Assembly: GCA_021734245.1 (NCBI GenBank)
Contig: JAIPJH010000001.1
Span: forward strand, 65,823-129,822
Reading direction: 5' to 3'
Length of the DNA stretch: 64,000 bases
Origin: Candidatus Cloacimonadota bacterium
GTDB taxonomy: Bacteria; Cloacimonadota; Cloacimonadia; Cloacimonadales; TCS61
Below, one piece after another: positions 1 to 9,564 of the stretch. Under the pieces are notes generated by a model. It saw only the letters and a program-made list of their open reading frames with translations. It did no database searches and was not told the DNA's origin. Position 1 is the first letter of the stretch. Every line of letters begins with the position of its first letter. The position numbers were made by a program, and so were the translations under genes.

Positions 1-31
1 AAATAATAGTGCATTTTGATTTCATCTTCAT
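1..31 (-). CDS. N-terminal fragment of a gene running off the left edge
   Basis: Reading the minus strand, an ATG at 31-29 is preceded by GGAGG five bases upstream (complement of 37-41), so this is very probably the start of a real gene. Only ten residues are visible, MKMKSKCTII. A short charged start followed by a hydrophobic strand would suit a family 2 glycosyltransferase or a Rossmann-type enzyme, but this is a guess. The gene follows the methyltransferase by about 60 bases on the same strand and is probably co-transcribed with it. Confidence 0.5.
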   Translation of the reverse strand, partial: MKMKSKCTII

Positions 32-90
32 AAAATCCTCCAAATTATCAACTTAATAATGCTTTAAGTATTTAGTATTTATGATTACTC

Positions 91-879
91 TTATTTCCGT
101 ATTAAATAGAAGCAAGTGGTTATGAACAAATCTCTGATATAAGGTATTTTACTGATAATATTGAATTGTTTTTTCGGCTTAAGACCAAATTTGATTTCAT
201 AATTTGGGTTTATTAAATAAAATATTTTATGGGCAACAATAAATTGGTTAACTCTTAATATCCTTTCGAATCTTTCAATTGTTATCCCAGTTTCTTTTGT
301 TTCCATGAGATTATTTATTTTTTTGTCGTTTTCTCCAAAGATTTTTAATATCCCTTTATATAAGAAATTTGGTAATAAGTGAATATAAGGCATTAATGAC
401 ACTATTTTGTTATCACATATCTGTTGATGTCCACCCCAAGGCATTTGCCATGGAGGAAAAGCAATAAAAATATATCCGTTGTCATGAATATTTTGAGCTA
501 AAAACTTTAGCAATTTTCCTTGGTCATGTATATGTTCTATTGTATCTTTTAATAAAATCAAGTCAAATTTTTTCAGTTCACTAAAATTAAAATCATATAT
601 ATCACCTGCGAAAAATTCAAATGAATTGGATTTTCTTATCTCAGAAAAATATTTATTTGCATTTTCTATTTTGTTAGGAGCTAAGTCAATACCTGTTATA
701 TCGCAACCAAGTTCATAGAAAGCTTTAAGAACACCTCCTTCACCTGATCCAATCTCTAAAACTCGTATTTTACTGGAAACGTTTAATTTTTTTTCAATAA
801 ATGGAATAATATATTTTTTTGTGTTTTGATATTGCTGCTGAAAATATTTTTTCCTATCATAATGAAATTCAAAACTCAT
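91..879 (-). CDS. Class I SAM-dependent methyltransferase
   Basis: A 262-residue protein with a Rossmann-fold methyltransferase core. Motif I (LEIGSGEGG) lies near residues 41-49, the acidic end of strand 2 (GIDLAP) near 63, and the post-motif strand (FDLILLKDTIEH) near 105-116, so SAM binding is well supported. The layout resembles methyltransferase type 11/12 (UbiE/Coq5-like) enzymes. The C-terminal third is basic and aromatic and not diagnostic. The substrate cannot be told; small molecules, lipids or sugars are all possible. A GAGGAG ribosome site nine bases upstream of the ATG overlaps the end of metK, so the two genes are translationally linked. Placement after the SAM-making enzyme is suggestive but may be incidental. 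Confidence 0.85.
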   Translation of the reverse strand: MSFEFHYDRKKYFQQQYQNTKKYIIPFIEKKLNVSSKIRVLEIGSGEGGVLKAFYELGCDITGIDLAPNKIENANKYFSEIRKSNSFEFFAGDIYDFNFSELKKFDLILLKDTIEHIHDQGKLLKFLAQNIHDNGYIFIAFPPWQMPWGGHQQICDNKIVSLMPYIHLLPNFLYKGILKIFGENDKKINNLMETKETGITIERFERILRVNQFIVAHKIFYLINPNYEIKFGLKPKKQFNIISKIPYIRDLFITTCFYLIRK

Positions 880-885
880 AAAATA

Positions 886-2049
886 TTACTCCTCAGCTAA
901 TTCCAGCAATCTATCAATCATGTCGGTTTTTTCCCAGGTAAATTCTGGAAGTTCCCTGCCGAAATGGCCATAAGCAGCAGTTTTCCGATAAATCGGTCGT
1001 TTCAAATTCAGATAATCTATAATTCCATACGGTGTAAGCGGAAATAGATCTTTCACGATCTGATTTAGTTTGCCGTCTTCCAAATCGCTGGTACCAAAAG
1101 TCCGCACCATCACAGAAACCGGACGAGCTACTCCGATAGCATATGCAAGCTGCACCTCACACTCTTTTGCCAATCCGGCAGCAACGATATTTTTGGCGAT
1201 GTAACGTGCCATGTAGGATGCGCTGCGATCGACTTTGGAAGGATCTTTTCCACTGAAAGCTCCACCGCCATGACTGCCTTTTCCACCGTAAGTATCAACT
1301 ATGATCTTCCTGCCGGTAAGACCGGTATCGGCATGAGGTCCGCCTAATACAAATCTGCCGGTTGGATTTACGTAGATCTTTGTTTCTTCATCCATCAATT
1401 CTTGCGGAATTATCGGTTTTATTACATGTTCAATAATATCTTTTCTAATCTGCTCTAATTGCACGTCAGGATCGTGTTGAGTGGAAACAACAACTGCATC
1501 CACACGCACCGGTTTTTTATCAAAATATTCGATTGTGACCTGAGTTTTACCATCAGGACGAAGATAATTTACAGTTTTATCTTTCCTGATTTTTGCTAAA
1601 CGAGCTGCCAATTTGTGCGCCAGGATCGTCGTCATCGGCATAAATTCTTCGGTTTCATCGCAGGCGTAGCCAAACATCATTCCCTGATCGCCGGCTCCCT
1701 GTTCATGATCGTCGTATTCATCCACGCCCTGTGCAATATCGGGAGATTGTTTATCGATGGTCGTGATAACTGCACAAGTGTGAGAATCGATGCCGTAATC
1801 TGCGTTATCATAGCCAATTTCCTGGATGGTTTTACGTACGATTTCCGGAATGTCCACATAACATTCCGTAGTAATTTCTCCACCAACCAGAGCCATTCCA
1901 GTTGTTAAAAAAGTTTCGCAGGCAACACGGGCTTCGGGATCACATTTTAAAATTTCATCTAATATGGAATCGGAGATCTGATCGGCCATTTTATCGGGAT
2001 GACCTTCCGTTACAGATTCCGAAGTAAATAAATATTTTCCTTTTAACAT
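886..2049 (-). CDS. metK: S-adenosylmethionine synthetase MetK
   Basis: Makes SAM from methionine and ATP in the cytosol. Family landmarks are all present: the N-terminal [15 protein letters not shown]-binding segment, the [12 protein letters not shown] signature, and the [13 protein letters not shown] and [16 protein letters not shown] loops. I chose the ATG at 2049, which gives 387 residues. It has GAGG six bases upstream and gives a normal N-terminus ([19 protein letters not shown]). An upstream TTG at 2061 would add four residues but has no better ribosome site. Only eight bases separate the chosen start from the stop of ptsI. No SAM-responsive leader is visible because the gene sits inside an operon. 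Confidence 0.97.
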   Translation of the reverse strand: MLKGKYLFTSESVTEGHPDKMADQISDSILDEILKCDPEARVACETFLTTGMALVGGEITTECYVDIPEIVRKTIQEIGYDNADYGIDSHTCAVITTIDKQSPDIAQGVDEYDDHEQGAGDQGMMFGYACDETEEFMPMTTILAHKLAARLAKIRKDKTVNYLRPDGKTQVTIEYFDKKPVRVDAVVVSTQHDPDVQLEQIRKDIIEHVIKPIIPQELMDEETKIYVNPTGRFVLGGPHADTGLTGRKIIVDTYGGKGSHGGGAFSGKDPSKVDRSASYMARYIAKNIVAAGLAKECEVQLAYAIGVARPVSVMVRTFGTSDLEDGKLNQIVKDLFPLTPYGIIDYLNLKRPIYRKTAAYGHFGRELPEFTWEKTDMIDRLLELAEE

Positions 2050-2057
2050 AAGCTTCC

Positions 2058-3770
2058 TCAATCTTCGTATCTATCTAATATTTTTGAAATAGCTTCACTT
2101 GAATCTTCTTTTAAAGCTTTTACCGCAAGTTCTTTTGCACATTTCATATCCAGATTCATGATGGCATTTTTTACTCTCAACAACCTTCCCGGACTTACGC
2201 TGAGTTCATCCACACCCAAACCGAGTAACAATTTCACATAACGAATTTCGGAAGCCATTTCTCCACAAACAGCTACAGAAACATCGTTTTTATGAGCATT
2301 ATCCACAGTCATTTTTATCGATCTTAAAACCGAAGGATGACAGGCTTTGTAATATTGTGATACTGCTTCGTTATCTCTATCCACAGCCAAAGTATATTGG
2401 ATCAGATCATTCGTTCCTATGCTCAAGAAATCACATTGTTCTGCTATTGCATCGGAGGTGATAACAGCAGAAGGAACTTCGATCATTGCGCCAAATTTGA
2501 TGTCGGAACAACAATTTACATTCTTCGTGCATAGTTCATTTCGGCATTCTTTCAAGATCTTTTTAGCTCGGATTATTTCCGCTACATCAGAGATCATTGG
2601 GAACATTATCTTGATATTTCCATGTTCATTTGCACGCAGGATCGCTCTGATCTGCTGCTTGAAAACGCTGATATTTTCAAAAGAAATCCTGATACCACGA
2701 CAACCAAGGTTGGGATTTTCTTCCTTGGTCAGATTTAAAATGCTGGATAGTTTATCACCACCCACATCGATCGTGCGAATAATCAAATTTTCCGGTCTGA
2801 TTTTATCGGCAATATCTTTGTAAATTTCGTATTGTTCATCCTCGGTGGGAAGTTTATTTTTATCGATAAACAGAAATTCTGTTCTAAACAGCCCGATTCC
2901 TTCACTTTTAAAATGGATAACCTGCTGAACTTCATCCGGAATTTCGATATTACTCATCAATTTAATTTGCTTCCCGTCTTTGGTTACAGCTTTTTCATCT
3001 ATCAGTTTATCAAGTTTCTTTTTATATTCCTGTTCCTGCTGAAATAATTTTTGATATTTTTCCAGATCAGCTTTTTCAGGATTGATGATGATGATCCCTT
3101 CCGAACCATCTAGGATTATCTGATCTCCATCTTCTATTTCTTTTAGAAGATTGTGCACACCAGCCAGCATCGGTAGTTGCATAGAGCGTGCAATGATGCT
3201 GCTGTGAGAATTTCGGCTGCCATGAACTGTGGCCAGTCCCTTAATATTGCGTTCAAACACTTTGGTTACAAATGATGGTGTGATGTTCTCCTTCAATAAA
3301 ACTGAGTCTTCATTCAGATCGACAATTCGATTTTTTCTTTGATTTAAAGAGTGGCTGAGAAATCGATAAGCAACATCTTCATAATCGGTAGCCCGTTGAG
3401 CATAAAACTCATTATCCATTTTATTAAAAATACTGGTAACCTCAGAAAAATAGTTACTTACAGCATGTTCTACACTGTAGAGTTTATCTTTGATCTGCTT
3501 GCCAACTCTTTGTATGAATTCCGGATCTTTCAGGATCATTTTCTGAGTTGATAATATTTCTTTATGTTCCTGATTGTGGGTATAATTTTCGATTAAATTA
3601 TCTATTTCTTTTACTACTTTCTTTACGTCGGAATCAAATTTATCCAATTCATCGGAAATATCTTCCTGCTGAATTTTTTTCCGTTTAATCTTGATCTTTT
3701 CCTGCTGGATAATATGAGCAGTTCCAATGGCAATTCCTTCTGAGACTGGAATACCTTTAATAGTTTTCAT
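2058..3770 (-). CDS. ptsI: Phosphotransferase system enzyme I (PEP-protein phosphotransferase)
   Basis: Transfers phosphate from phosphoenolpyruvate to HPr. The 570-residue length is typical. Visible landmarks are the phosphohistidine loop [13 protein letters not shown] near residue 185 (active-site His kept; the usual GGRTSH is altered just before it), the PEP-binding strand [17 protein letters not shown], the signature [16 protein letters not shown], and the catalytic cysteine segment CGEMASE. A ribosome site AGAGGA precedes the ATG by about ten bases. HPr ends six bases upstream and HprK lies before it. No sugar-specific EII gene is present in the window, so a regulatory role is as likely as sugar uptake. 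Confidence 0.95.
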   Translation of the reverse strand: MKTIKGIPVSEGIAIGTAHIIQQEKIKIKRKKIQQEDISDELDKFDSDVKKVVKEIDNLIENYTHNQEHKEILSTQKMILKDPEFIQRVGKQIKDKLYSVEHAVSNYFSEVTSIFNKMDNEFYAQRATDYEDVAYRFLSHSLNQRKNRIVDLNEDSVLLKENITPSFVTKVFERNIKGLATVHGSRNSHSSIIARSMQLPMLAGVHNLLKEIEDGDQIILDGSEGIIIINPEKADLEKYQKLFQQEQEYKKKLDKLIDEKAVTKDGKQIKLMSNIEIPDEVQQVIHFKSEGIGLFRTEFLFIDKNKLPTEDEQYEIYKDIADKIRPENLIIRTIDVGGDKLSSILNLTKEENPNLGCRGIRISFENISVFKQQIRAILRANEHGNIKIMFPMISDVAEIIRAKKILKECRNELCTKNVNCCSDIKFGAMIEVPSAVITSDAIAEQCDFLSIGTNDLIQYTLAVDRDNEAVSQYYKACHPSVLRSIKMTVDNAHKNDVSVAVCGEMASEIRYVKLLLGLGVDELSVSPGRLLRVKNAIMNLDMKCAKELAVKALKEDSSEAISKILDRYED

Positions 3771-3776
3771 TACTAT

Positions 3777-4043
3777 CTATTCCTCTCCAAATTTGGTAGA
3801 AAAAAGTTCCGCTATTTCTTTGATAAGATATTCTTCATCTGGGCCATCTGCGATCAATTCCAATTCAGAACCAAATTCTGCTGCCAGCGTCATCACACCC
3901 ATTATGCTCTTTCCATTAATTTCCATATCTTCTTTTACGATCTTAAATTCGGAGCGATATTTGGTAGCAGCTTTCACTATCATCGTAGCAGGGCGTGCAT
4001 GCATTCCCAGCTTGTTTTCGATTTTGATCTTCTTTCTAATCAT
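3777..4043 (-). CDS. ptsH: HPr phosphocarrier protein
   Basis: Small phosphocarrier between enzyme I and PTS partners. Starting at the ATG at 4043 gives 88 residues, the usual HPr length. It puts the phosphorylated histidine exactly at position 15 (LGMHARPA) and the regulatory serine exactly at position 46 (INGKSIMGVMTL), which supports this start over an in-frame GTG at 4064. Ser46 in the KSIMGVM context is the site used by HPr kinase/phosphorylase, encoded immediately upstream. The set HprK-HPr-EI therefore looks functional as a carbon/energy-sensing relay. Confidence 0.95.
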   Translation of the reverse strand: MIRKKIKIENKLGMHARPATMIVKAATKYRSEFKIVKEDMEINGKSIMGVMTLAAEFGSELELIADGPDEEYLIKEIAELFSTKFGEE

Positions 4044-4082
4044 TATTTTCTTAATTCTCCACACTGCTTTTCACATTTCATT

Positions 4083-5045
4083 TTATTCTTTATCAGATTT
4101 TTCACTTCTTAATTTTACTTTTCTTTTCAGATCTTCCTGCAGTCGCATTGTGTATTCTTTGGCAGCATCATAGCCATACCGTTTCAAGATGTAATTCAGA
4201 GCAACTACTTCGATTATAACCGAAACATTTTTACCCGGTGAAACTGGCAAGTAAATTATTGGAATTCGTGTACCTAAGATGTCTACAATATTGTCTGATA
4301 AGCCTATTCTTTCATAGTCCAAATTATCTTTCCAGGGCATCAATTCTATCTGGACATCGATGCGTTTATTTTTCCTGGCAGCCTGAATTCCAAACATTTT
4401 TGCCACATCGATAAGACCGACTCCACGTACTTCCATAAAATGCCCATAATCGTTTGTGGAACTGCCTATCAGCATGTCATTTATTGCGGTAATTTTTACA
4501 ACATCATCAGTTACAAGTCTTTGCCCTCGTTCAACTAGATCCAAGGCACATTCGCTCTTGCCAATTCCACTTTTTCCGGTAAGAAGAATTCCCACTCCAT
4601 AAACATCGACCAGAGTTCCATGAATTGTTTTGGTAGGAGCAAAGATCTCCGCCAGATAATTCCGCAAACTATTGTAAAGTTTATCGGTAGTAAGCCTGGA
4701 ATTTAGTATCGGAATGTTCATTTCATTGGCCAGAAATTCCATTTGTGCCGGAATCGAAAGTCCTTTTGTAACAATGATACAAGGTATGTCGTAAACGAAA
4801 ACCTCTTTAATGATATTATACAAATTTTCATCGCTAAGTGATTGCAGATAGGTAATTTCAGCTTCTCCCAGAACCTGTATTCTCTGATATGAAAATCGTT
4901 CAAAATAGCCGGTAAAAGCTAATCCGGGACGATTCAGGAATTCGCTGGAAATATCTTTATTCAAAGTTTTTTCCTGCGTGATAAGAGACAGGGAAAAATC
5001 TTGGCGTTTTTCTTCAAAAAAATCTTTAATGGATTTCGTTTTCAT
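4083..5045 (-). CDS. hprK: HPr kinase/phosphorylase
   Basis: Bifunctional enzyme that phosphorylates HPr on Ser46 with ATP or pyrophosphate and removes that phosphate with inorganic phosphate. The 320-residue protein has the N-terminal HprK domain and a C-terminal P-loop domain with Walker A GKSGIGKSE near residue 155, followed by DLVERGQRLVTDDVV. The HprK family signature (MEVRGVGLIDVAKMFG) lies near residue 200. It is the first gene after a terminator (5078-5110), so hprK-ptsH-ptsI-metK may have its own promoter. HPr with a matching Ser46 lies 39 bases downstream. Confidence 0.96.
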   Translation of the reverse strand: MKTKSIKDFFEEKRQDFSLSLITQEKTLNKDISSEFLNRPGLAFTGYFERFSYQRIQVLGEAEITYLQSLSDENLYNIIKEVFVYDIPCIIVTKGLSIPAQMEFLANEMNIPILNSRLTTDKLYNSLRNYLAEIFAPTKTIHGTLVDVYGVGILLTGKSGIGKSECALDLVERGQRLVTDDVVKITAINDMLIGSSTNDYGHFMEVRGVGLIDVAKMFGIQAARKNKRIDVQIELMPWKDNLDYERIGLSDNIVDILGTRIPIIYLPVSPGKNVSVIIEVVALNYILKRYGYDAAKEYTMRLQEDLKRKVKLRSEKSDKE

Positions 5046-5077
5046 AATAATCTACCTTGTTTAAAAGAAAAAGATAA

Positions 5078-5110
5078 GTTCGCTCCCCTGAAGAAAACAA
5101 GGGAGCGAAC
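5078..5110 (-). terminator. Intrinsic terminator after hpf
   Basis: A perfect 10-bp inverted repeat (GTTCGCTCCC at 5078-5087 pairing with 5101-5110) closes a 13-base loop. On the minus strand it is followed by TTATCTTTTTCTTTT, a good U-tract. It ends the lptB-rpoN-lpdA-lipA-hpf unit just before hprK, 33 bases from the hprK start codon. Confidence 0.85.
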
Positions 5111-5116
5111 ATCAAT

Positions 5117-5644
5117 TTATGGTTCTAACAATTTATAGTGATTTTCGTCTTTCTTAACTAACACATTTACTCGATCTGTTTCAAGATTTTTGAAGATCAA
5201 GTATGGATCATTTATTTCATCGAATTTAGCCAGAGCATCATTTAACGTCATATTCTCTGCCAGCATTCGCTTTATTTTAATAGTTTTTCTATCGTTACCC
5301 CTTTCTATAAGATTGGCATAAACAAAACTTGAACTCTCTTTTAGACTTCGCTTCTGGTGATGATCGGTCCATTTATCCTTCATTTTTTTGATTTGCTGCT
5401 CCATTTTATCCACAGCAACATCAATTGCGAAATACATGTCTTTTTCAGCCGTTTCGCTTTTTAGATTGTGTTTGGGAATGTGCATTACCAATTCAACCCT
5501 GTTCATATTATTCTCTAAAGCAAGAATAAAATGAGCTGTGATGATATTATCGAAATACCTCTCCAATTTGCTTACAGAATCATAGATATGATCTCTGATC
5601 GCATTGGTCAAATGGAAATGTCTTGCAGTGATCGTAACTTGCAT
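5117..5644 (-). CDS. hpf: Ribosome hibernation promoting factor, long form
   Basis: Binds the 30S subunit in stationary phase and promotes 100S ribosome dimers. The first ~100 residues form the HPF/RaiA (S30EA) domain (MQVTITARHFHLTNAIRDHI...). After a linker, the last ~55 residues (MTLNDALAKFDEINDPYLIF...YKLLEP) form the C-terminal dimerisation domain of the long type, so no separate RMF is needed. I chose the ATG at 5644 (175 residues) because AAAGGGG lies five bases upstream. A TTG at 5683 would overlap the end of lipA and add an unrelated basic extension. Its place downstream of rpoN matches many Gram-negative genomes. Confidence 0.93.
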   Translation of the reverse strand: MQVTITARHFHLTNAIRDHIYDSVSKLERYFDNIITAHFILALENNMNRVELVMHIPKHNLKSETAEKDMYFAIDVAVDKMEQQIKKMKDKWTDHHQKRSLKESSSFVYANLIERGNDRKTIKIKRMLAENMTLNDALAKFDEINDPYLIFKNLETDRVNVLVKKDENHYKLLEP

Positions 5645-5675
5645 ATTAACCCCTTTCTTACTTAATTTTTTGATC

Positions 5676-6557
5676 TTATTCAACAGATCTTTTGATTAGA
5701 TTTCTCGCTTTGTCTGCCTGAAACGAACTGCGAACCAACGGTGCAGATTCCACAATAGCAAAACCCATTTTTTCTCCTTCGTCCTGATAATATTTGAATA
5801 TATCGGGGTGAACATATTCCTGCACAGGATAATGCTTTCTGGAAGGAGCCATGTATTGGCCAATTGTGACGAGATCTACATCGATTTCCCGCAATTGTTT
5901 CAACAGAGATACGATTTCTTCTTTCGATTCTCCCAGACCTACCATAAATCCGCTTTTAGTCAGCATTTCAGGATCGATGTCTTTTACTTTTTTCAGTACA
6001 GACAAAGACCTGGCAAAATCTGCCATTGTACGAACAGCAGAATATAATCGGGGAATCGTTTCGACATTATGATTAAACACATCCGGACCAGCTTTGGCAA
6101 CAGCTTCCACCTGATCCAGATCACCATTAAAATCCGATGTTAACAGCTCAATTGTTACATTATTTTCACAGTTTTTTCTTATTTCCTGCATTGTTTTAAT
6201 AAAATGATTTGCTCCGCCATCTGGAAGATCATCTCGTGTAACAGTAGTGATAACAACATGTTTCAAGTTTAATTCTTTGCACAATAAGGCAATGGAATGT
6301 GGTTCCTTTTCATCTGGTGGCAACAGCTTTGATATAGCTTTTTCTACAGCACAGAAAGTACAATTTCTGGTACAAACTTCTCCCAGAATCATGAAAGTAG
6401 CTGTTCCTCTTTCGAAACATTCTCCCTGATTCGGGCATTTAGCACTTTCACAAACTGTGTGTAACTTATATTTTCTTAAATTATGTATAATTTCCTGCGC
6501 TTTTCTGGCTCCCAATTTTTGCGATTTCAGCCAGGCAGGTTTTCTTAATTCACTCAT
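5676..6557 (-). CDS. lipA: Lipoyl synthase LipA
   Basis: Radical-SAM enzyme that inserts two sulfurs into protein-bound octanoyl groups. Both iron-sulfur motifs are intact: the auxiliary cluster cysteines CESAKCPNQGEC and the radical-SAM CTRNCTFC, separated as in the family. The conserved C-terminal serine region (VRSSFQADK) is present and the length, 293 residues, is normal. It lies downstream of dihydrolipoyl dehydrogenase, so the pair serves lipoate-dependent enzymes (2-oxoacid dehydrogenase or glycine cleavage complexes) whose other subunits are not in this window. Confidence 0.97.
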   Translation of the reverse strand: MSELRKPAWLKSQKLGARKAQEIIHNLRKYKLHTVCESAKCPNQGECFERGTATFMILGEVCTRNCTFCAVEKAISKLLPPDEKEPHSIALLCKELNLKHVVITTVTRDDLPDGGANHFIKTMQEIRKNCENNVTIELLTSDFNGDLDQVEAVAKAGPDVFNHNVETIPRLYSAVRTMADFARSLSVLKKVKDIDPEMLTKSGFMVGLGESKEEIVSLLKQLREIDVDLVTIGQYMAPSRKHYPVQEYVHPDIFKYYQDEGEKMGFAIVESAPLVRSSFQADKARNLIKRSVE

Positions 6558-6646
6558 ATAATTATTCTAACTATATTTACATATTCTGCAAATTTTCTTT
6601 ATCACAAATTTTCTCAAATTTTCAATTGACTCATTCTAATTTTTTC

Positions 6647-8038
6647 TTACATTTTGTGAATAGCTAATTTTTCCAGATCTTCGATGGATTCCATAACTGC
6701 TTCAGACAGAGTGGGATGAGCAAAAACTATTTTCTTCACATCCGCGATAGTAGCATTTGAACCGATCAAAATTCCTCCCTGTGCGATCAATTCGGTTGCT
6801 TGCGGTCCGATGATGTGCATTCCAACCAGTTGATGGTTTTTTTTGTCTGCAATGGTTTTTACAAAGCCAAAAGTGCTTCCCGATCCCAAAGCTTTGCCGT
6901 TGGCGGTGAAGGGAAATTTTCCAACTAAAATTTCTTCATATTTTTCTTTTGCCTCATCTTCAGTAAAACCAACCGAACCAATTTCCGGATTGGTAAAAGT
7001 ACAGGCTGGAATCTTGTTATAATCCAAATCCAGAATCTCTTCATTGGCAGAATTAATTTCATTATGCAAAAGATCAGCAACGATCAAACCCTGCTTGCTG
7101 GCAGTGTGAGCCAGCATCAATTTGCCTGTAACATCACCGATCGCAAAAACGTTTTTTAGGTTTGTATGGAAGTAATTGTCGATGTAGATGAAACCATTTT
7201 CCTGATCCAAACTACAATTTTCAAATTTTAAATCGCAAACTGGAGCTCTGCCAACGCTGACTAAAACTTTTTCAGTTTCTATTTCTTTGCCGTTAGAAAG
7301 CTTAAGAATTATCTTTTCACCATCTTTTTCGTAATCTTCTACTGCTGTCTTCAAATGAACTTTTATTCCGGATCTTTTTAATGCCATCGCCAGCCGTTTG
7401 GAAATCTCTATATCCTCCATAGAAACCAGATTTGGCAGGAATTCTACAATCTCAACTTCCACGCCGAATTTATTGTAAATAGAGGCAAATTCGCAACCTA
7501 CAACTCCACCACCAACAACGACTAATTTTTTCGGTAATTCCTGCAGAGAAAGCAGATCTTTTGATGACAGAATTTTTTCGCCATCGAATTTGAGAAAAGG
7601 CAGCTCTTTTGGTTTCGAACCGGTAGCAAGAACTATGAAATCTGCTTCGTACTGGTTTTGATCGGTGATGATTTTATATTTTTCATCTGTCTTAATTATT
7701 TTCGTTACAACTTCTTTCAGATTGGGAATTTTTCTTTTCTGGAACATGAATTCCACACCAGAAACAAGCTGTTCAACGACTTTATTTTTGCGTTCCCAAA
7801 TTTTATCGTATTCTACTTTTGCCGATTTCACGGAAAGACCAAAATTCTCTGCTTCCTTTATCTCAGCAAAAAGTTCTGCGACTTTTACATAAGATTTTGT
7901 GGGAATACAGCCCCAATTCAGGCAAACGCCACCCAATCTTTCTTTTTCGAAAACCATTGTATCAATTCCGTATTGCTGCAGTCTGATAGCTGTAACATAA
8001 CCACCGGGACCACCACCGATAATTGCAACTTTTTTCAT
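6647..8038 (-). CDS. lpdA: Dihydrolipoyl dehydrogenase
   Basis: Flavoprotein that reoxidises dihydrolipoyl groups with NAD. The 463-residue protein has the N-terminal FAD dinucleotide fold (GGPGGYVTAIRL), the redox disulfide GGVCLNWGCIPTK near residues 40-52, a second NAD-binding fold (VVGGGVVGCEFA), the FAD motif FAIGDVTG, and the C-terminal HPTLSE carrying the catalytic His-Glu pair. AGGAG lies 11 bases before the ATG. The gene sits between rpoN and lipA on the same strand. Confidence 0.96.
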   Translation of the reverse strand: MKKVAIIGGGPGGYVTAIRLQQYGIDTMVFEKERLGGVCLNWGCIPTKSYVKVAELFAEIKEAENFGLSVKSAKVEYDKIWERKNKVVEQLVSGVEFMFQKRKIPNLKEVVTKIIKTDEKYKIITDQNQYEADFIVLATGSKPKELPFLKFDGEKILSSKDLLSLQELPKKLVVVGGGVVGCEFASIYNKFGVEVEIVEFLPNLVSMEDIEISKRLAMALKRSGIKVHLKTAVEDYEKDGEKIILKLSNGKEIETEKVLVSVGRAPVCDLKFENCSLDQENGFIYIDNYFHTNLKNVFAIGDVTGKLMLAHTASKQGLIVADLLHNEINSANEEILDLDYNKIPACTFTNPEIGSVGFTEDEAKEKYEEILVGKFPFTANGKALGSGSTFGFVKTIADKKNHQLVGMHIIGPQATELIAQGGILIGSNATIADVKKIVFAHPTLSEAVMESIEDLEKLAIHKM

Positions 8039-8083
8039 TCTCGTTTTATCTCCTGAAATTAGCTATTTTGTAGACAGACACTT

Positions 8084-9544
8084 CTATTCTTTTCGACGTA
8101 GATGGCTATTCAAAATGCCTTTGGATTTGCGGTATTTTGCCACAACTCTGCGGGAAACATTTATGCCATCTTCTTTTAATCTGTCGGCTATATCCTGATC
8201 GCTGAGAGGGTTGTGTGGATCTTCCGCATCGATCATTTTTTTTATCTGAATTTCCACACTGTGGCGCGAAACAGAATTGTATTTATCATCCTTTCCTGCT
8301 TTACTTGTAAAGAAATCTTTTAAACACATAATTCCAAAAGGAGTATCTGCATATTTTTCTCTTACAACGCGGGAAATTGTCGATTCATTTACCTGAAGCT
8401 CTTCCGCTATTACCGAATAAGTTAGTGGATTTAACACTCCAGTTTCTTCGAAGAAAAAGCCCGGTTGGTTGTTAATTATAGACCGCATAACTCTTTCCAA
8501 AGTTCTACTTCGAAGGTAAACAGATTTTATCAGAAATTTTGCTGAATTTATTTTATTCCGAACATACTCTACAGCCTGCTTATCTTTTTTTACACCGGCA
8601 AGAATGCTTTTATAGCGCCTGCTCATGCGTATTTTGGGAAAGTAGAAATCATTGATTATGATCTCATATTCATTTCCGATCTTCTTTAAAATTATATCCG
8701 GTGTTACATATTTATCATTGTTGTTTTGAATTCTGAGCCCGGGCTTGGGATCAAGTTTCGCGATCACATCTTTCCAACTATAAATCACTTTTATATTCAC
8801 ACCGAATATCGAAGCAATTTTTTTGTGTCTTTTGTGAATAAGATCTTCGAAATGATCTTCTATCAGTTTTACGATCTGATGATTTTCTTCCGAATCTTCC
8901 AGCTGAGCTAATAAACATTCCTGAATATTTCTTGCTGTTATTCCCGATGGTGATAGATGAAGGATCATCTGATGAATTTCATTCGATCTTTCATAATCGA
9001 TACCATATTCATCACCCAAGCTTTCCAGTATGAAGCCCTTGGGTAAATAACCGTGGGCATTGGAACTTTCTACCAATTCATAGGCAAAATCGTATTCAGA
9101 TTGACTCAAATCAAGTTTTTCCAGTTGTTCCAGGAAGGTTGATCTTTTATCTTCCACCGTTTTCAGCATTTGATCAAAATCTGCACCTTCTGAAGAAGCT
9201 ACTTTACCACCACCTGAAGATTCGTAATAATATTCGTTGAAGTTATCCAGAATTTCGCTTAATTCTTTTGTCTCTTCCAAAGTTTTCTGCAATTCAGGGT
9301 CGTCGGAGAGATCATCGAGTTCCTTTTCCTGTTTCTCTTCTTTTTCTTCCTGTTGGTTTTCTTCGTCTTCTTCTGGTTTTCTATCCAAAAGCTCCAGCAT
9401 CGGATTCGTGATCATTTCCTGTTTAAGATGCGTTTCCAGCTGCATTAAAGGCATAGCCAGCATTTCGAGTGACTGCAGCATCTTAGGCTTTAGCAATAGA
9501 CTTTGGGTTTGTTTTTGATATAATGTCTGTCGAAGCTTACTCAT
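8084..9544 (-). CDS. rpoN: RNA polymerase sigma-54 factor RpoN
   Basis: Alternative sigma factor recognising -24/-12 promoters and needing an AAA+ activator. The N-terminal glutamine/leucine-rich activator-interaction region (residues 1-55, LYQKQTQSLLLKPKMLQSLEML) is followed by a very acidic stretch near 58-105, the core-binding domain, an HTH (VNESTISRVVREKYA) and the RpoN box VSRRVVAKYRKSKGI at the C-terminus. Length 486. It lies downstream of lptB as in proteobacteria. The window also encodes an NtrC-type activator with an intact GAFTGA loop (24619-25941) and a near-consensus sigma-54 promoter on gdh. Confidence 0.97.
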   Translation of the reverse strand: MSKLRQTLYQKQTQSLLLKPKMLQSLEMLAMPLMQLETHLKQEMITNPMLELLDRKPEEDEENQQEEKEEKQEKELDDLSDDPELQKTLEETKELSEILDNFNEYYYESSGGGKVASSEGADFDQMLKTVEDKRSTFLEQLEKLDLSQSEYDFAYELVESSNAHGYLPKGFILESLGDEYGIDYERSNEIHQMILHLSPSGITARNIQECLLAQLEDSEENHQIVKLIEDHFEDLIHKRHKKIASIFGVNIKVIYSWKDVIAKLDPKPGLRIQNNNDKYVTPDIILKKIGNEYEIIINDFYFPKIRMSRRYKSILAGVKKDKQAVEYVRNKINSAKFLIKSVYLRSRTLERVMRSIINNQPGFFFEETGVLNPLTYSVIAEELQVNESTISRVVREKYADTPFGIMCLKDFFTSKAGKDDKYNSVSRHSVEIQIKKMIDAEDPHNPLSDQDIADRLKEDGINVSRRVVAKYRKSKGILNSHLRRKE

Positions 9545-9564
9545 GATAATTTCCCAACCAAAAT

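Noticed and set aside
4041-4064. GTG at 4064 as the HPr start
   Set aside because: The ATG at 4043 places the active histidine at 15 and the regulatory serine at 46, exactly as in the family.
3727-4173. A 148-codon open frame on the plus strand over ptsI/ptsH/hprK
   Set aside because: It is antisense to three well-supported genes and its translation is serine/isoleucine-rich with no domain.
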